The notes: generated from the letters alone by a model not told the origin. Shown: positions 48,548 to 58,922, counted from the first letter of the stretch. The stretch: DNA of 64,000 nucleotides from Sphingomonas sp. ID1715 (GCF_013044515.1 NZ_JABEPR010000003.1:424378-488377); one strand, 5' to 3'. Program-made: numbers and translations.

Positions 48548-49330
48548 TTGAAGCTGGGTAACAATGTAGCAGCCGTCGTGACTGGTGGCGCATCGGGGCT
48601 TGGCGCCGCCACGGCGCGGGCGCTGGCGGCCAAGGGCGTGAAGGTCGCGATCTTCGACCTGCAGGCCGGCAAGGGTGAGGAAGTCGCTGCCGAGATCGGC
48701 GGCGTGTTCTGTGAAGTGAACGTCACGTCGGACGAGAGCGTGGATGCGGGTTTCGCCAAGGCGCGCGCGGCGCATGGTCAGGAGCGGATCCTGGTCAACT
48801 GCGCGGGCATCGGCAACGCGATCAAGACCGCCAGCCGCTCGAAGGAAGACGGCTCGATCAAGCATTTTCCGCTCGACGCGTTCAACTTCGTCATCCAGAT
48901 CAACCTGGTCGGCACGTTCCGCTGCATTGCCAAGTCGGCGGCCGGCATGCTGACGCTGGACCCGCTGGAAGACGGCGAGCGCGGCGCGATCGTCAACACC
49001 GCGTCCGTGGCCGGTGAGGACGGACAGATCGGCCAGGCGGCCTATTCGGCGTCGAAAGGCGGCGTCATCGGCATGACTCTGCCGATCGCGCGCGACCTGA
49101 TGAACGAGGGCATTCGAGTCAACACCATCCTGCCTGGCATCTTCAACACGCCGCTGATGAACGCCGCCCCGCAGCAGGTGAAGGACGCGCTGGCCGCCTC
49201 GGTGCCGTTCCCCAAGCGGCTCGGGAACCCGGAGGAATATGCCATGCTCGCCATGACGATGATCGAGTGCGGCTATTTCAACGGCGAGGATGTGCGACTG
49301 GACGGCGCGATCCGGATGGCGCCGCGCTGA
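48548..49330 (+). CDS. 3-hydroxyacyl-CoA dehydrogenase type 2 (HSD10-like SDR)
   Basis: SDR of 260 residues: TGGASGLGAATARALAAKG NAD motif, VNCAGIGNAIKT, catalytic Ser in IVNTASVAGEDGQIGQ, Tyr-x3-Lys in AAYSASKGGVIGMTL, LPGIFNTPLMN. The short spaced insertion SRSKEDGSIKHFPLDAFNFV is typical of HSD17B10/2-methyl-3-hydroxybutyryl-CoA dehydrogenase, which acts in isoleucine and branched fatty acid oxidation. TTG start 48548, with GGAGGG about 10 bases upstream. Pairs with the thiolase. Confidence 0.93.
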   Translation: MKLGNNVAAVVTGGASGLGAATARALAAKGVKVAIFDLQAGKGEEVAAEIGGVFCEVNVTSDESVDAGFAKARAAHGQERILVNCAGIGNAIKTASRSKEDGSIKHFPLDAFNFVIQINLVGTFRCIAKSAAGMLTLDPLEDGERGAIVNTASVAGEDGQIGQAAYSASKGGVIGMTLPIARDLMNEGIRVNTILPGIFNTPLMNAAPQQVKDALAASVPFPKRLGNPEEYAMLAMTMIECGYFNGEDVRLDGAIRMAPR

Positions 49331-49341
49331 AGTCAGCTTTC

Positions 49342-49440
49342 CGCTCGTCCTGAGCGGAGCGCACAGCGCGAAGTCGAAGGGCGCAGGCTCCGAGCTACCG
49401 CCCTTCGACTATGGCCTTCGGCCTCCGCTCAGGACGAGCG
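49342..49440. repeat. Family D-like palindromic repeat, copy 2
   Basis: CGCTCGTCCTGAGCGGAGCG and the complementary CGCTCAGGACGAGCG end the element, with inner GAAGTCGAAGGGC / GCCCTTCGACT arms. It lies between the convergent SDR and ppa genes (stops at 49330 and 49448) and is a likely bidirectional terminator. Confidence 0.88.
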
Positions 49441-49447
49441 ATCAGGG

Positions 49448-49987
49448 CTACGCCGCCTTCGCTTCCTTCGCCCGTTCGATCGCCTCGAGCACGATGCGGC
49501 GGGCATAGTCGGCACCTTCCCAATGGCCGACGCGCACCCACTTCTTGGCCTCCAGGTCCTTATAGTGGGTGAAGAAATGCTCGATCTGCTGCATCACGAT
49601 CTCCGGCAGATCGGTGCGCTCCTCGACCGCCGTATAGTAGGGGAAAGTCTCGTCGACCGGGACGGTCAGCAATTTCTCGTCGCCGCCGGCTTCGTCCTCC
49701 AGCATCAGCACCGCGATCGGGCGCACGCGCACCACGCAGCCGGGAATGAACGGCGAGCGCGCCACGACGAGCGCGTCGAGCGGGTCGCCGTCGGGTGAGA
49801 GCGTGTGGGGAACGAAGCCGTAATTGGCCGGATAGCGCATCGGCGTGTGCAGGATTCGGTCGACGAACAGGGCGCCCGACTTCTTGTCGAACTCATATTT
49901 CACCGGTTCGCCGCCCACCGGCACTTCGATGATGACGTTCAGGTTGTGCGGCGGCTCCTCGCCGCACGGAATCAGGTCGATGTTCAC
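49448..49987 (-). CDS. ppa: Inorganic pyrophosphatase
   Basis: Hydrolyses pyrophosphate to drive biosynthesis. The 179-residue type I enzyme has KYEFDKKSGALFVDRIL, YPANYGFVPHTLSPDGDPLDALV with the DGDPLD signature, VVRVRPIAVLMLEDEAGGDEK and the C-terminal Lys/Tyr cluster (HFFTHYKDLEAKKWV). All catalytic Asp/Lys/Arg positions seem present. Length matches E. coli Ppa (176). A family B repeat is upstream. Confidence 0.97.
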   Translation of the reverse strand: MNIDLIPCGEEPPHNLNVIIEVPVGGEPVKYEFDKKSGALFVDRILHTPMRYPANYGFVPHTLSPDGDPLDALVVARSPFIPGCVVRVRPIAVLMLEDEAGGDEKLLTVPVDETFPYYTAVEERTDLPEIVMQQIEHFFTHYKDLEAKKWVRVGHWEGADYARRIVLEAIERAKEAKAA

Positions 49988-50000
49988 TGAAAAACTCCAT

Positions 50001-50087
50001 CGTCATCCCCGCGAAGGCGGGGACCCAGACGGCCTCCTGCCTGCACGGAGAAGAAAAAGCTGGGTTCCCGCTTTCGCGGGAATGACG
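50001..50087. repeat. Family B palindromic repeat, copy 4
   Basis: CGTCATCCCCGCGAAGGCGG pairs with CCCGCTTTCGCGGGAATGACG, with a centre GACCCAGACGG...CTGGGTT. It lies between M61 (stop 50099) and ppa (start 49987) on the same strand. The GTCATCCC arms extend beyond those of other B copies. Confidence 0.9.
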
Positions 50088-50098
50088 AAATCAGAGAC

Positions 50099-51970
50099 TC
50101 ACCGGGCGGCGAGCAGCCTGTCGAGTGCACCCTCTCCGGTGCCGATCTTTTCGAGGCGCGGGTAGCGCAGTCCACCGCGATAGTCGATGCCGACCTCGCG
50201 AAAGCGGTCGTCGCCTTTCACGGTCAGGCGAATGGGTGCGCCGCGTTTGGCATCCGTGATCGCTCGGCCCAGCGCCTCGGCGTCGTAGGCTTGGCCGTTG
50301 ACCGAGACGATCGCCTCGGTCGGCCGCAATCCGGCCTGGAAGGCGGGACCGTTCCAGACCACGTCCTTCACCTCACCCTGTTTCGACAGAGCGAGGCCGA
50401 TCGAATAGGTGAAATCGTCGGTCTTCTGCTTGGCCAGCAGCCGCCGCTGCGATTCGGTCGGCTTTTCGCCCCAAGCGAGGCGATAGCCGGCCGCTTCGAC
50501 CGTCCTCAGATTCATCGAGGGGTCGGTGCCGTCGAGGCGGGTGCGGAGAAAGCCTGCCCAGTCATAAGGCGCGACCCGGTTCAGCGCCGCGACCACATCT
50601 TCGAAGCGATAGGTGACCTCGTGATCCCAGGCGCCGGGCTCCACGCCGAAGAAGAGCCGCGCGAAATCGTCCATGCTCCTCTTGCCGCCGGTCAGCCGGC
50701 GGATGGTGGCGTCGGCCTCTACCCAGAACAGCTCGGAGTTGCGGTAATAGTCGGCGCCACGGAACCAGCTCGGCCAAGCGCCGCCGGGGCCGTGGCCGGT
50801 GACGATCGGCTGATTGGTCGTGTCCTGCACGCTGCGCCACCCAACGCCGGCATAGCCTTCAGCATAGCGCGCGACGACGATGGCCAGGAAATCGAGATAG
50901 GCCTGCTTCGACCAGAGGCCGGAGCGTGCCGCGAGCACGTCGCCCCAGAATTGCGTCTGGCCCTCATAGACCCAGAGCCGGCTGTTCTGCATCGGCTGGC
51001 GATAGTCCGGCGTCCACAGGTCGGCCGGGCGTCGGAACTTGCCGTTCCAGCTGTGCACATATTCGTGCGCGACGACATAGCGGTCGTAGAGATTGGCGTC
51101 CCAATCGGTCAGCAGATCGGCGTCGAGCGTATTCTCGGAGCTGCGATGATGCTCGAGACCATCGCCCGACTGATAGTCGGACAGGGCGACCAGGAAGTCG
51201 TAATGGTCGAAATGACGCGTGCCGAACAGCTTGTCGGCCTGCTCGATCAGCTTGCGGTGCGCGGCCTCCTGTGCCGGCGTGATCGCAAGCTGCCACGGCG
51301 CGTCGGCGACCAGGTTGAAGCTGACCTGCGGGTCCAGACGGACCTGCTTCACATGCGCGCCGGCATAGACGGGCGAATCGACGAGGATGTCGTAAGGCAC
51401 CTGATCATAGGTGACGGTGCTGCCCTGTGCCTGCCCGCGCAGCGCCGTCCAGCCGGTCCAGCCCGCCGGATAGATCGCCGTCGCCCGGACGGGGATGTTG
51501 TGGACGTTATAGCCGGCCGGATAGAGCGACAGCGATTCCCATTGCAGGTTCGCCATGGTGGGGCCGAAGACGCGGCGATCCGATCCCTCCTTCTGCGGCG
51601 ACAGATATTGGAACTCGGCGTCCACGGCCGTGACGCCGGCCGGGACATCGACATGAAAGGCGAACATGTTTACCGGGTCGCGGCGCCAGGCGAGCGGTCG
51701 GCCGCCCGCGCTGAGCTTCAGTCCCGCCAGATTCTCGATCTGCCCCGACGGCGCGTGATTGCCGGGCTTCCATTCGGGATAGAGCAGCACCAGCGGCCCG
51801 GGACCGGCCACCGGAATGGTCTGGCGCACTTGGAAAATGCCTTGGGTGACGCGGGCGAGATCGACTGTCAGCGTCATCGCGCCGGCAAAGGGTACGTCCC
51901 GGGCTGCGGGGATGGACTGGGCGAAACCGGGGGCGACGACGAGAAAGGCGAGCGGGAACAGCAGCTTCAT
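50099..51970 (-). CDS. M61-family metallopeptidase with PDZ domain
   Basis: Exported aminopeptidase-like enzyme of the glycyl aminopeptidase (M61) family, 623 residues. Signal peptide MKLLFPLAFLVVAPGFAQ; zinc motif HEYVHSWNGKFRRPADL with His302-Glu303-His306; PDZ domain near the C-terminus (GLRPTEAIVSVNGQAYDAE). The ATG at 51970 is preferred over an in-frame upstream start at 52000, because the signal peptide begins there. M61 family substrates are usually N-terminal Gly/Ala peptides. Single-gene unit between repeats and DUF1345. Confidence 0.92.
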   Translation of the reverse strand: MKLLFPLAFLVVAPGFAQSIPAARDVPFAGAMTLTVDLARVTQGIFQVRQTIPVAGPGPLVLLYPEWKPGNHAPSGQIENLAGLKLSAGGRPLAWRRDPVNMFAFHVDVPAGVTAVDAEFQYLSPQKEGSDRRVFGPTMANLQWESLSLYPAGYNVHNIPVRATAIYPAGWTGWTALRGQAQGSTVTYDQVPYDILVDSPVYAGAHVKQVRLDPQVSFNLVADAPWQLAITPAQEAAHRKLIEQADKLFGTRHFDHYDFLVALSDYQSGDGLEHHRSSENTLDADLLTDWDANLYDRYVVAHEYVHSWNGKFRRPADLWTPDYRQPMQNSRLWVYEGQTQFWGDVLAARSGLWSKQAYLDFLAIVVARYAEGYAGVGWRSVQDTTNQPIVTGHGPGGAWPSWFRGADYYRNSELFWVEADATIRRLTGGKRSMDDFARLFFGVEPGAWDHEVTYRFEDVVAALNRVAPYDWAGFLRTRLDGTDPSMNLRTVEAAGYRLAWGEKPTESQRRLLAKQKTDDFTYSIGLALSKQGEVKDVVWNGPAFQAGLRPTEAIVSVNGQAYDAEALGRAITDAKRGAPIRLTVKGDDRFREVGIDYRGGLRYPRLEKIGTGEGALDRLLAAR

Positions 51971-52003
51971 GGCTCGCCCGCTAACCGCAATTCCTCGCAC
52001 GCG

Positions 52004-52648
52004 CTAGGACCCCGAACCGAGCACATTGATGGTGAAGGCCAGCACGCCGATGTTGAACGCGAAGGCGGCGAGGCAATGGAGCGTCACCACTCGCCGCACC
52101 GCCCGGCTGGTGATTTCCGTGTCCGATGTCTGGAAGGTCATGCCGAGTGTGAAGGCGAAATAGACGAAGTCCGAATAGTCCGGATCGCTCCGGCCGGGAA
52201 AGGATATGCCCGCCCGGTCGCGATTGCCCGCGCCTTCGGGCAGGTAATAGATGTGCGCATAGTGGAGCGCGTAGACGGTGTTGGCGAACAGCCAGGCCAG
52301 CGCCAGTGTGCCGATCACCAGGATTTTGACCGGAGTCTCCATCCGGCCTCGCGCGGTTACCTCCGCCGTCACCGCGACGAGGATGGCGATCATCACCGCG
52401 CTCGACACGATCAGCAGCAACAGCCGGTTGGCGTCGTTCCGGCAGGCGAGGTTCCGCATCTCTGCCGCGTCATGCCGCCGCATCAGGGTGGAAACCGAGA
52501 GCAGGAAGACCAAGGCGGCAACGTCGAAGCCGATCATCGCCGCGCGGCTGAGGGGGAAGCGGTTGGCGGCGAGCCAGGTGGCCACGCCCAGGGTCACGAG
52601 GAAAGCCAGGAAGCGTTCTGGCGCGAGATAGGTGCCGACCGGCCGCAT
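52004..52648 (-). CDS. DUF1345 membrane protein
   Basis: Inner-membrane protein with about five helices, 214 residues from ATG 52648 (MRPVGTYLAPERFLAFLV). Conserved segment DPDYSDFVYFAFTLGMTFQT, then DTEITSRAVRRVVTLHCLAA, is the family signature; function unknown. The reading frame continues upstream to 52801, where the predicted extension is polar and unlike the family, so I reject it. Confidence 0.85.
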   Translation of the reverse strand: MRPVGTYLAPERFLAFLVTLGVATWLAANRFPLSRAAMIGFDVAALVFLLSVSTLMRRHDAAEMRNLACRNDANRLLLLIVSSAVMIAILVAVTAEVTARGRMETPVKILVIGTLALAWLFANTVYALHYAHIYYLPEGAGNRDRAGISFPGRSDPDYSDFVYFAFTLGMTFQTSDTEITSRAVRRVVTLHCLAAFAFNIGVLAFTINVLGSGS

Positions 52649-52834
52649 GCCGCGCCTTGCTAGCCGAGGAGCGGGTGCGCAGCCAGCCTCGGCGTGGCCG
52701 CTCGACTCGACGCACCTGACCACCAGTCGAACCTGCCGAGCTGCGGAGTTCATTTCGCGTTCACCCGCAGAACGGCCCTTTGCGCCTGGGGCGAGTGCCA
52801 CCGCTCGGGGCGGGGAAAGATAAAGGAAGTCGTT

Positions 52835-53131
52835 ATGAAGATTGCCATTCTGGCCGCGGCGGCGCTGTCGCTGTCGGCTGCTGCTCAGGCCCAGACCACA
52901 ACGCCGCCGGTCGACCCGACCGCCGCGCCGACGCCCAGCGCGACACCGACACCGAGCGAAACGCCGGGCGCCACCGTGACCCGCGACACCACGACCACCG
53001 GTTCAGGCGAAACGACGACGACTCAGACCGTCGAAACGCCGAGCGACAACAGCACCACCGTCACCAAGACCGATGACGGTACGCAGGTGACGCACACCAA
53101 GAAGACCAAGAAGCGCAACAAGCCTGAATAA
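52835..53131 (+). CDS. Secreted Thr/Pro-rich protein
   Basis: 98 residues: Sec signal peptide MKIAILAAAALSLSAAAQA cut near QAQ, then a low-complexity Thr/Pro/Ser region (TPSATPTPSETPGATV, TTTTGSGETTTTQTVE) and a Lys-rich tail (THTKKTKKRNKPE). AAAGGA lies about 9 bases before ATG. Presumably periplasmic or exposed; the composition gives no function. A strong hairpin terminator follows. Confidence 0.8.
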   Translation: MKIAILAAAALSLSAAAQAQTTTPPVDPTAAPTPSATPTPSETPGATVTRDTTTTGSGETTTTQTVETPSDNSTTVTKTDDGTQVTHTKKTKKRNKPE

Positions 53132-53142
53132 GCCGGGCTTCG

Positions 53143-53170
53143 GGAGGGCGCGCGATCCGGTGCGCCCTCC
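53143..53170 (+). terminator. Hairpin before hisS
   Basis: GGAGGGCGC (53143-53151) and GCGCCCTCC (53162-53170) form a nine-base stem with a ten-base loop and TT follows. It lies 11 bases after the Thr/Pro-rich gene and 40 bases before hisS, separating the two transcripts. Confidence 0.7.
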
Positions 53171-53209
53171 TTCCAACTTTCGCGCGACTTCTCTAGAAGC
53201 GCGCGCTTC

Positions 53210-54504
53210 ATGGCAAAGATCGAAACTCCCCGGCCGATCCGCGGCACGCAGGACATGCTTGGCGAACAGGCGTTGCGCTTTCAGCACGTCGTCGACACGT
53301 TCGATCGGGTCCGCAAGCTCTACGCCTTTCAGCGCGTCGAAGTGCCGGTGTTCGAGGCGACCGCCGTGTTCGCCCGCTCGCTTGGCGAAACGACCGACGT
53401 GGTCTCGAAGGAGATGTACAGTTTCGAGGATCGCGGCGGGGATTCGCTGACGCTCCGGCCCGAATTCACTGCCGGCATCGCCCGTGCCTATCTCACCGAA
53501 GGTTGGCAGCAATATGCGCCGCTGAAGGTCGCGACCCACGGGCCGCTGTTCCGTTATGAGCGTCCGCAAAAGGGTCGCTTCCGCCAATTCCACCAGCTCG
53601 ACGCCGAAGTGATCGGCGCCGCCGAGCCCGCCGCAGATGTCGAATTGCTGGTCATGGCCGACCAGCTGCTGCGCGAGCTGGGGGTGAGCGACGGTGTAAC
53701 GCTGCAGCTCAACACGCTGGGCGACGCCGAGACGCGGCAGGCGTGGCGCGACGCCCTGGTCCGCCATTTCGAAGCGCATCGTGGCGAGCTGTCGGAAGAG
53801 AGCCTCGAGCGCCTGCAGCGCAACCCGATGCGCATCCTCGACAGCAAGGACCCGCGCGACCGCCCGATCGCCGACGCAGCGCCCTCGATCGACGACTATC
53901 TGACGAGCGAGGCCGGCGTGTTCTTCGAAGCCGTGACGAAGGGCCTCGAAGCCGCCGGCGTCGCCTGGACCCGCAACGCCCGCTTGGTCCGCGGCCTCGA
54001 CTATTACCGCCACACCGCCTTTGAGTTCGTCACCGACCGCCTCGGCGCGCAAGGAACGGTGTTGGGCGGCGGGAGATATGACGGGCTGATCGAAACGCTC
54101 GGCGGCCCGTCGACGCCGGCCGTTGGATGGGCTGCGGGGATCGAGCGGCTGGCGATGTTGACTGAGCAGACAGAGTCACTGGCGCCGGAGATCGCGGTGA
54201 TCCCGGATCAGCCCCAGAACGAGGTCGATGCAATCATTGCAGCAAAAATGCTTCGAGCGGCCGGTATCAGAGTCTACTTTCCCTATCGTGGCGCTGCGAA
54301 AAAGCGGGCGGAGCAGGCCAAGAAGGCAAATGCGCAAGGACTACTCTTCGTTCGGGATAAGGGGCATCCGCTGGGAAGACTCCATCTTTCCTTCTATGCG
54401 AGCGGCATCGACAATGCTGCGCAAAGCAACTGGGAGTCCCGCGTGACTTCTGCGCTTTCTGATTACTTCGGCGGGAAAATGTCGGGCGCCGGCTGGAACC
54501 ATCC

Positions 54505-54508
<4 letters not shown>
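53210..54508 (+). CDS. hisS: Histidyl-tRNA synthetase
   Basis: Class II synthetase that charges tRNA-His. The 432 residues contain motif 2 in [23 protein letters not shown], the HisA-type motif [17 protein letters not shown], and the glycine-rich [14 protein letters not shown]. The C-terminal anticodon domain (about 325-432) is present but uses clearly different codons: by my count 34 of the last 88 codons end in A or T, against 11 of the first 71, with AGA, CGA and CTA appearing. That suggests recombination or recent change in this part. Stop overlaps prfA (GTGA). Confidence 0.96.
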
Positions 54509-55584
<1,076 letters not shown>

Positions 55585-55596
55585 GCCGTCGAAGGT

Positions 55597-55671
55597 CCGT
55601 TGTTTTCGAGCGCAGTCGAGAAACGGCTGATCGGTGCATCAAGGCTTCTCGACTTCGCTCGAAGCGAACGG
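55597..55671. repeat. Family D repeat, copy 3, overlapping the prmC start
   Basis: CCGTTGTTTTCGAGCGCAGT and TTCTCGACTTCGCTCGAAGC are near-inverted arms; the right arm continues to GAACGG. It fills the gap between prfA and prmC, and its right half is translated as the first PrmC residues (HQGFSTSLEANG). Confidence 0.85.
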
Positions 55672-56485
55672 AGTTCTTGGGGCGCTGACATCAGCAACCC
55701 GCCTTCTCGCTCCAATCTCCCCCACTCCCCGTCTCGACGCCGAGCTCCTCCTCGCTCACGCACTCGGTATCTCGCGAGAGGCGCTGCTGCTCGATCCAGC
55801 GCGCGCGGTGCCGCCCGCCTTCGAGACCCTGATCGCCCGCCGGCTCGCGCATGAACCGGTCGCGTATATCACCGGCACCAAGGCGTTCTGGACGCTGGAC
55901 CTGCACGTCACGCCCGATGTGCTGATCCCCCGCCCGGATAGTGAGACGCTGATCGAGGCGGCGATCGCGCATTTTAGTGCATCCGCGCCCGCCAAAGTCC
56001 TTGATCTCGGCACTGGTTCGGGCGCACTGCTGCTAGCAAGTCTCGATCACTGGCCCGGCGCCTGGGGACTGGGTGTGGACCGCTCGGCGGCCGGACTGGC
56101 CGTGGCGCGCGGCAATGCGCAAAGGCTCCGTTTTGCCGAGCGCGCGTGCTTCGTGCAGGGCGATTGGGGGGCAGCCCTCGACGGCCGCTTCGACCTGATC
56201 CTCTGCAACCCGCCTTACGTGGAATGCGGCGCCTGGCTCCCTCGCGACGTGGCGGACCATGAACCGGCGGCCGCCCTGTTCGCGGGTCCGGAAGGTCTCG
56301 ACGACTATCGGAAATTGGCGCCCCAGCTTGCCCGTCTGCTCTCGCCGGGTGGCCTTGCGGTGGTCGAGATCGGCGCCGACCAGCGCGAAAGCGTCACGTC
56401 CCTGATGCAGGTTGAAGACCTGGCCGTGCAGTGCCGCCAGGATCTGGCCGGACGCGACCGTTGCCTCGAACTGCGGCGGCACTGA
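55634..56485 (+). CDS. prmC: Release factor glutamine methyltransferase
   Basis: N5-glutamine methyltransferase that modifies the GGQ of RF1/RF2. The 283 residues include the SAM motif VLDLGTGSGALLLA and the NPPY active-site motif in LILCNPPYVECG, with PRLDAELLLAHALG in the N-terminal helical domain and TGTKAFWTLDLHVTPDVLIP. The only available start upstream of the homologous region is GTG 55634, which sits inside a family D repeat, so the first 12 or so residues derive from the repeat. No strong ribosome site is visible. Follows prfA by 49 bases. Confidence 0.93.
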   Translation: MHQGFSTSLEANGVLGALTSATRLLAPISPTPRLDAELLLAHALGISREALLLDPARAVPPAFETLIARRLAHEPVAYITGTKAFWTLDLHVTPDVLIPRPDSETLIEAAIAHFSASAPAKVLDLGTGSGALLLASLDHWPGAWGLGVDRSAAGLAVARGNAQRLRFAERACFVQGDWGAALDGRFDLILCNPPYVECGAWLPRDVADHEPAAALFAGPEGLDDYRKLAPQLARLLSPGGLAVVEIGADQRESVTSLMQVEDLAVQCRQDLAGRDRCLELRRH

Positions 56486-56754
56486 CACGGAAGCGCAAGA
56501 TATCGGCGCTAATTTGCACTTGGATTTTGAGAAGTGACCCACTAGATAAGACATCAGAGGGGCAGGCAGTTTCCGCGACGGCAGCCGAACAGGCGCTACG
56601 AAGAACGCCTTGCCCATCCCGACAGCTAAGACGCGGTGAGACCCGGCCGCGCTGGCGATTGATGAGAGCGCGTGCACCCGCTGCTCTCTTCTTGGCCGCG
56701 CATGAAGCCAGCGGAGCCACGGGAACAGATTTTGGGTGAAGTAGAGGACATCCT
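56486..56754. other. Intergenic region between prmC and DUF4167
   Basis: 269 bases with lower GC and no convincing gene; short open frames on both strands look like chance. A weak promoter candidate is TTGGAT (56520-56525), 17 bases, TAGATA (56543-56548). It probably carries the promoter and leader of the downstream gene. Nothing else is clear. Confidence 0.5.
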
Positions 56755-57477
56755 TTGATCAACAATCGTCAGAACGGCCGCCGTCGCGGTCGTGGAGGCC
56801 AGCGGCCGCAGGGCAATCCGGGGCAGCCTGGCGGCGGCAGCCGCATCGACAATCGCGCCCGCGGCAACGCCCAGCAGCTGCACGAGAAATACAAGAACCT
56901 CGCCCGCGACGCGCAGATGGCGGGTGATCGCGTCACCACCGAATATTATCTCCAGTTCGCCGACCATTATTTCCGCGTGCTGAGCGAAAGCCGCGCCCGC
57001 TTCGAGGATCAGCGTCCGCAGAACCAGAATGCGGACGAGGACTATGACGGCGAGGACGGCGGCGACGAGTTCGACGTGCGCGACCAGAATCGTGGCCAGC
57101 GCAGTGATCGCGGCGAACGGTTCGAGCGCGGCGAACGCAATGATCGCGGCGACCGCGGCGACCGTGGCGATCGCAACGGCTTCCGTCGCGACGAGCCGCG
57201 CCGCGAACGCCAGCCCGAGCCGGTCGAAGCGTCGGAGCAGGAAGAGCGCCAGGCTGAAGCGCCGCAGCCGGACAATGGCGAACGCCGCGTCCGCCGCCCG
57301 CGTCGGGCGCGCGAAGAAAGTGCGCCGCAGGTCGAAGGCTTCGACGCCGATCGCCTGCCGCCGGCAATTGCCGTGGCGAGCGATGCCGCCGAGGAAGCCG
57401 CGCCGCCGCGCCGTCGTGGCCGCCGCCCGCGCGCCGAAGTCGCCAACGACACGGTCGAGGTTCCGCCCGCCGCCTGA
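56755..57477 (+). CDS. DUF4167 basic/low-complexity protein
   Basis: 240 residues; the N-terminal about 80 contain the DUF4167 core (RARGNAQQLHEKYKNLARDA, AGDRVTTEYYLQFADHYFRV), followed by a long Arg/Asp/Gly-rich disordered tail (DRGERFERGERNDRGDRGDR type repeats) and a terminal RRRGRRPRAEV. The composition suggests RNA binding, but the family function is not established. It commonly lies close to prfA-prmC in alphaproteobacteria. TTG start 56755 with GAGGA eight bases upstream. Confidence 0.9.
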   Translation: MINNRQNGRRRGRGGQRPQGNPGQPGGGSRIDNRARGNAQQLHEKYKNLARDAQMAGDRVTTEYYLQFADHYFRVLSESRARFEDQRPQNQNADEDYDGEDGGDEFDVRDQNRGQRSDRGERFERGERNDRGDRGDRGDRNGFRRDEPRRERQPEPVEASEQEERQAEAPQPDNGERRVRRPRRAREESAPQVEGFDADRLPPAIAVASDAAEEAAPPRRRGRRPRAEVANDTVEVPPAA

Positions 57478-57544
57478 TCGGCCTGCTCCGGCGACGGAGC
57501 GGCTGTCCATGGCGAAGGCCGTTTGCAGCAGCTAGGAGCGCGGC

Positions 57545-58357
57545 ATGGAGGAGGCACTTGCCCGCATCGCCGACGCGCTGGAACGCATGGCGCCTGCGCC
57601 CGGCGCCCACGCCGATGTGCGCGCCCATCCCGCCTATCTGTGGCGCGGCACCACGCTGCAGTCGGCGCGGCACTTTGCGCCGCTGCCGCTTGACCTGCTT
57701 ACCGGCATCGATGCGCAAAAGGCTGCCTTGCTCGCCAATGCGCGGCGGCTGGCGGAGGGCGCTGCGGCGCACGATGTGCTGCTCTGGGGCGCCAAGGGCA
57801 CCGGCAAATCCGCGCTGGTCAAGTCCGTGGTGGGCGCGCTGCAGCGGGAAGGGTTGGATCTCGCCCTGGTCGACGTGGCGGCCGACCATCTTGATACGCT
57901 GCCCGCCCTGTTCGACCTGCTCGGGGACGCCGGGCGCGGCTTCATCCTGTTCATCGACGATATCGGCTTTGAGGCAGGCGGCGCCGACACCCGAATCCTG
58001 CGGTCGCTACTGGAAGGCGGCGCGGAAGCGAGGCCGGGCAACGCCCGGCTGCACGTCACGTCGAATCGCCGCCACATCGTCGCGCGCGACATCGACGAGC
58101 AGTCCAGCGCCATCAACCCGCGCGACGTGGTCGACGACCGGCTCGCGCTCGCCGACCGCTTCGGCCTGTCGCTCGGCTTTCACGCGCTCGATCAGGAGAC
58201 GTATCTCGCGATCGTCGCGCGCTATGCCGATGCCTATGCGCTGCCGTTCGACGCCGCCGACGCCCTGCTATGGGCGACCGCCCGCGGCGCCCGCTCGGGC
58301 CGGGTCGCCTGGCATTATGTGACCGAACTCGCCGGCCGGGCGGGACGAAGCCTTTAG
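57545..58357 (+). CDS. DUF815 AAA-family ATPase
   Basis: P-loop ATPase, 270 residues: Walker A LLWGAKGTGKSALVKSVVGA, Walker B GFILFIDDIGFEAGG, and sensor-like VTSNRRHIVARD followed by the arginine-rich NPRDVVDDRLALADRFGLSL. This matches the DUF815 family (COG2607), whose role is unknown. ATG 57545. Convergent with the hemerythrin gene, sharing four bases. Confidence 0.9.
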   Translation: MEEALARIADALERMAPAPGAHADVRAHPAYLWRGTTLQSARHFAPLPLDLLTGIDAQKAALLANARRLAEGAAAHDVLLWGAKGTGKSALVKSVVGALQREGLDLALVDVAADHLDTLPALFDLLGDAGRGFILFIDDIGFEAGGADTRILRSLLEGGAEARPGNARLHVTSNRRHIVARDIDEQSSAINPRDVVDDRLALADRFGLSLGFHALDQETYLAIVARYADAYALPFDAADALLWATARGARSGRVAWHYVTELAGRAGRSL

Positions 58358-58797
58358 GCCTTCACCTTCTCCTTCTGCGCTTCGAACGCGTCGCCCATTT
58401 CCTTGCGCTCCGCGGTGTCGAAGTCTTCCTTCACCTGGGCGAAGATCTCATCCTCTTCCTCCTCGATATGATGTTCGAGGATTTCCATCATGACCTTGGC
58501 CTCGGCGCTCCATTCGGGCGACATCGGGTCGGCGCCGGCCTTGAGCTTCTTCAGCAGCGTCTCGGCGAGCATGTGCTCAGTATAGCCTTCATGCCCTGAT
58601 TCCTGTTCTTCTTCCTCGCCGGTCGCGATCAGGGCATCGTAGACCACCTTCTCCTCGGCCTTGGAATGGCGGGTCAGCAGCTCGGCGAATTCGGTGAACA
58701 GCCGCTTGCGCTCCTCGCCATCCTCGCTCTTGTTGACCGCGCGGATCAGCTTCTTGAGCTGCTGGTGATCGGTCTTCAGCGCCTTGGTGATTTCCAT
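58354..58797 (-). CDS. Hemerythrin (HHE) domain protein
   Basis: 147 residues, an all-helical non-haem diiron protein. Iron-ligand motifs are HSKAEEKVVYDAL, GYTEHMLAETLLKK and EHHIEEEEDEIFAQV (the HHxxxEE motif), plus TDHQQLKKLI at the start. It could sense or store O2/NO or protect against oxidative stress, as proposed for other HHE proteins. ATG 58797 has GGAGG six bases upstream. The longer frame from 58902 overlaps the promoter of the DUF885 gene. Confidence 0.92.
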   Translation of the reverse strand: MEITKALKTDHQQLKKLIRAVNKSEDGEERKRLFTEFAELLTRHSKAEEKVVYDALIATGEEEEQESGHEGYTEHMLAETLLKKLKAGADPMSPEWSAEAKVMMEILEHHIEEEEDEIFAQVKEDFDTAERKEMGDAFEAQKEKVKA

Positions 58798-58922
58798 CTC
58801 GATCCTCCGTTGCGAAGGCAGAACGAGCGACATTGAGCGCGGTTGCCTGTCGTTCGTCGAACCGCGCTGGCGAGGCGGGGGCGGGCGGCTAGAAGCCGGC
58901 AAAACAGCTTGAGGGGATTATC

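Noticed and set aside
52649..52801. Upstream extension of the DUF1345 gene
   Set aside because: The extra 51 residues are polar and unlike the family; ATG 52648 directly precedes the family start.
56394..56765. Leftward 123-codon frame between prmC and DUF4167
   Set aside because: It overlaps the end of prmC on the other strand, and composition and motifs do not support a gene.
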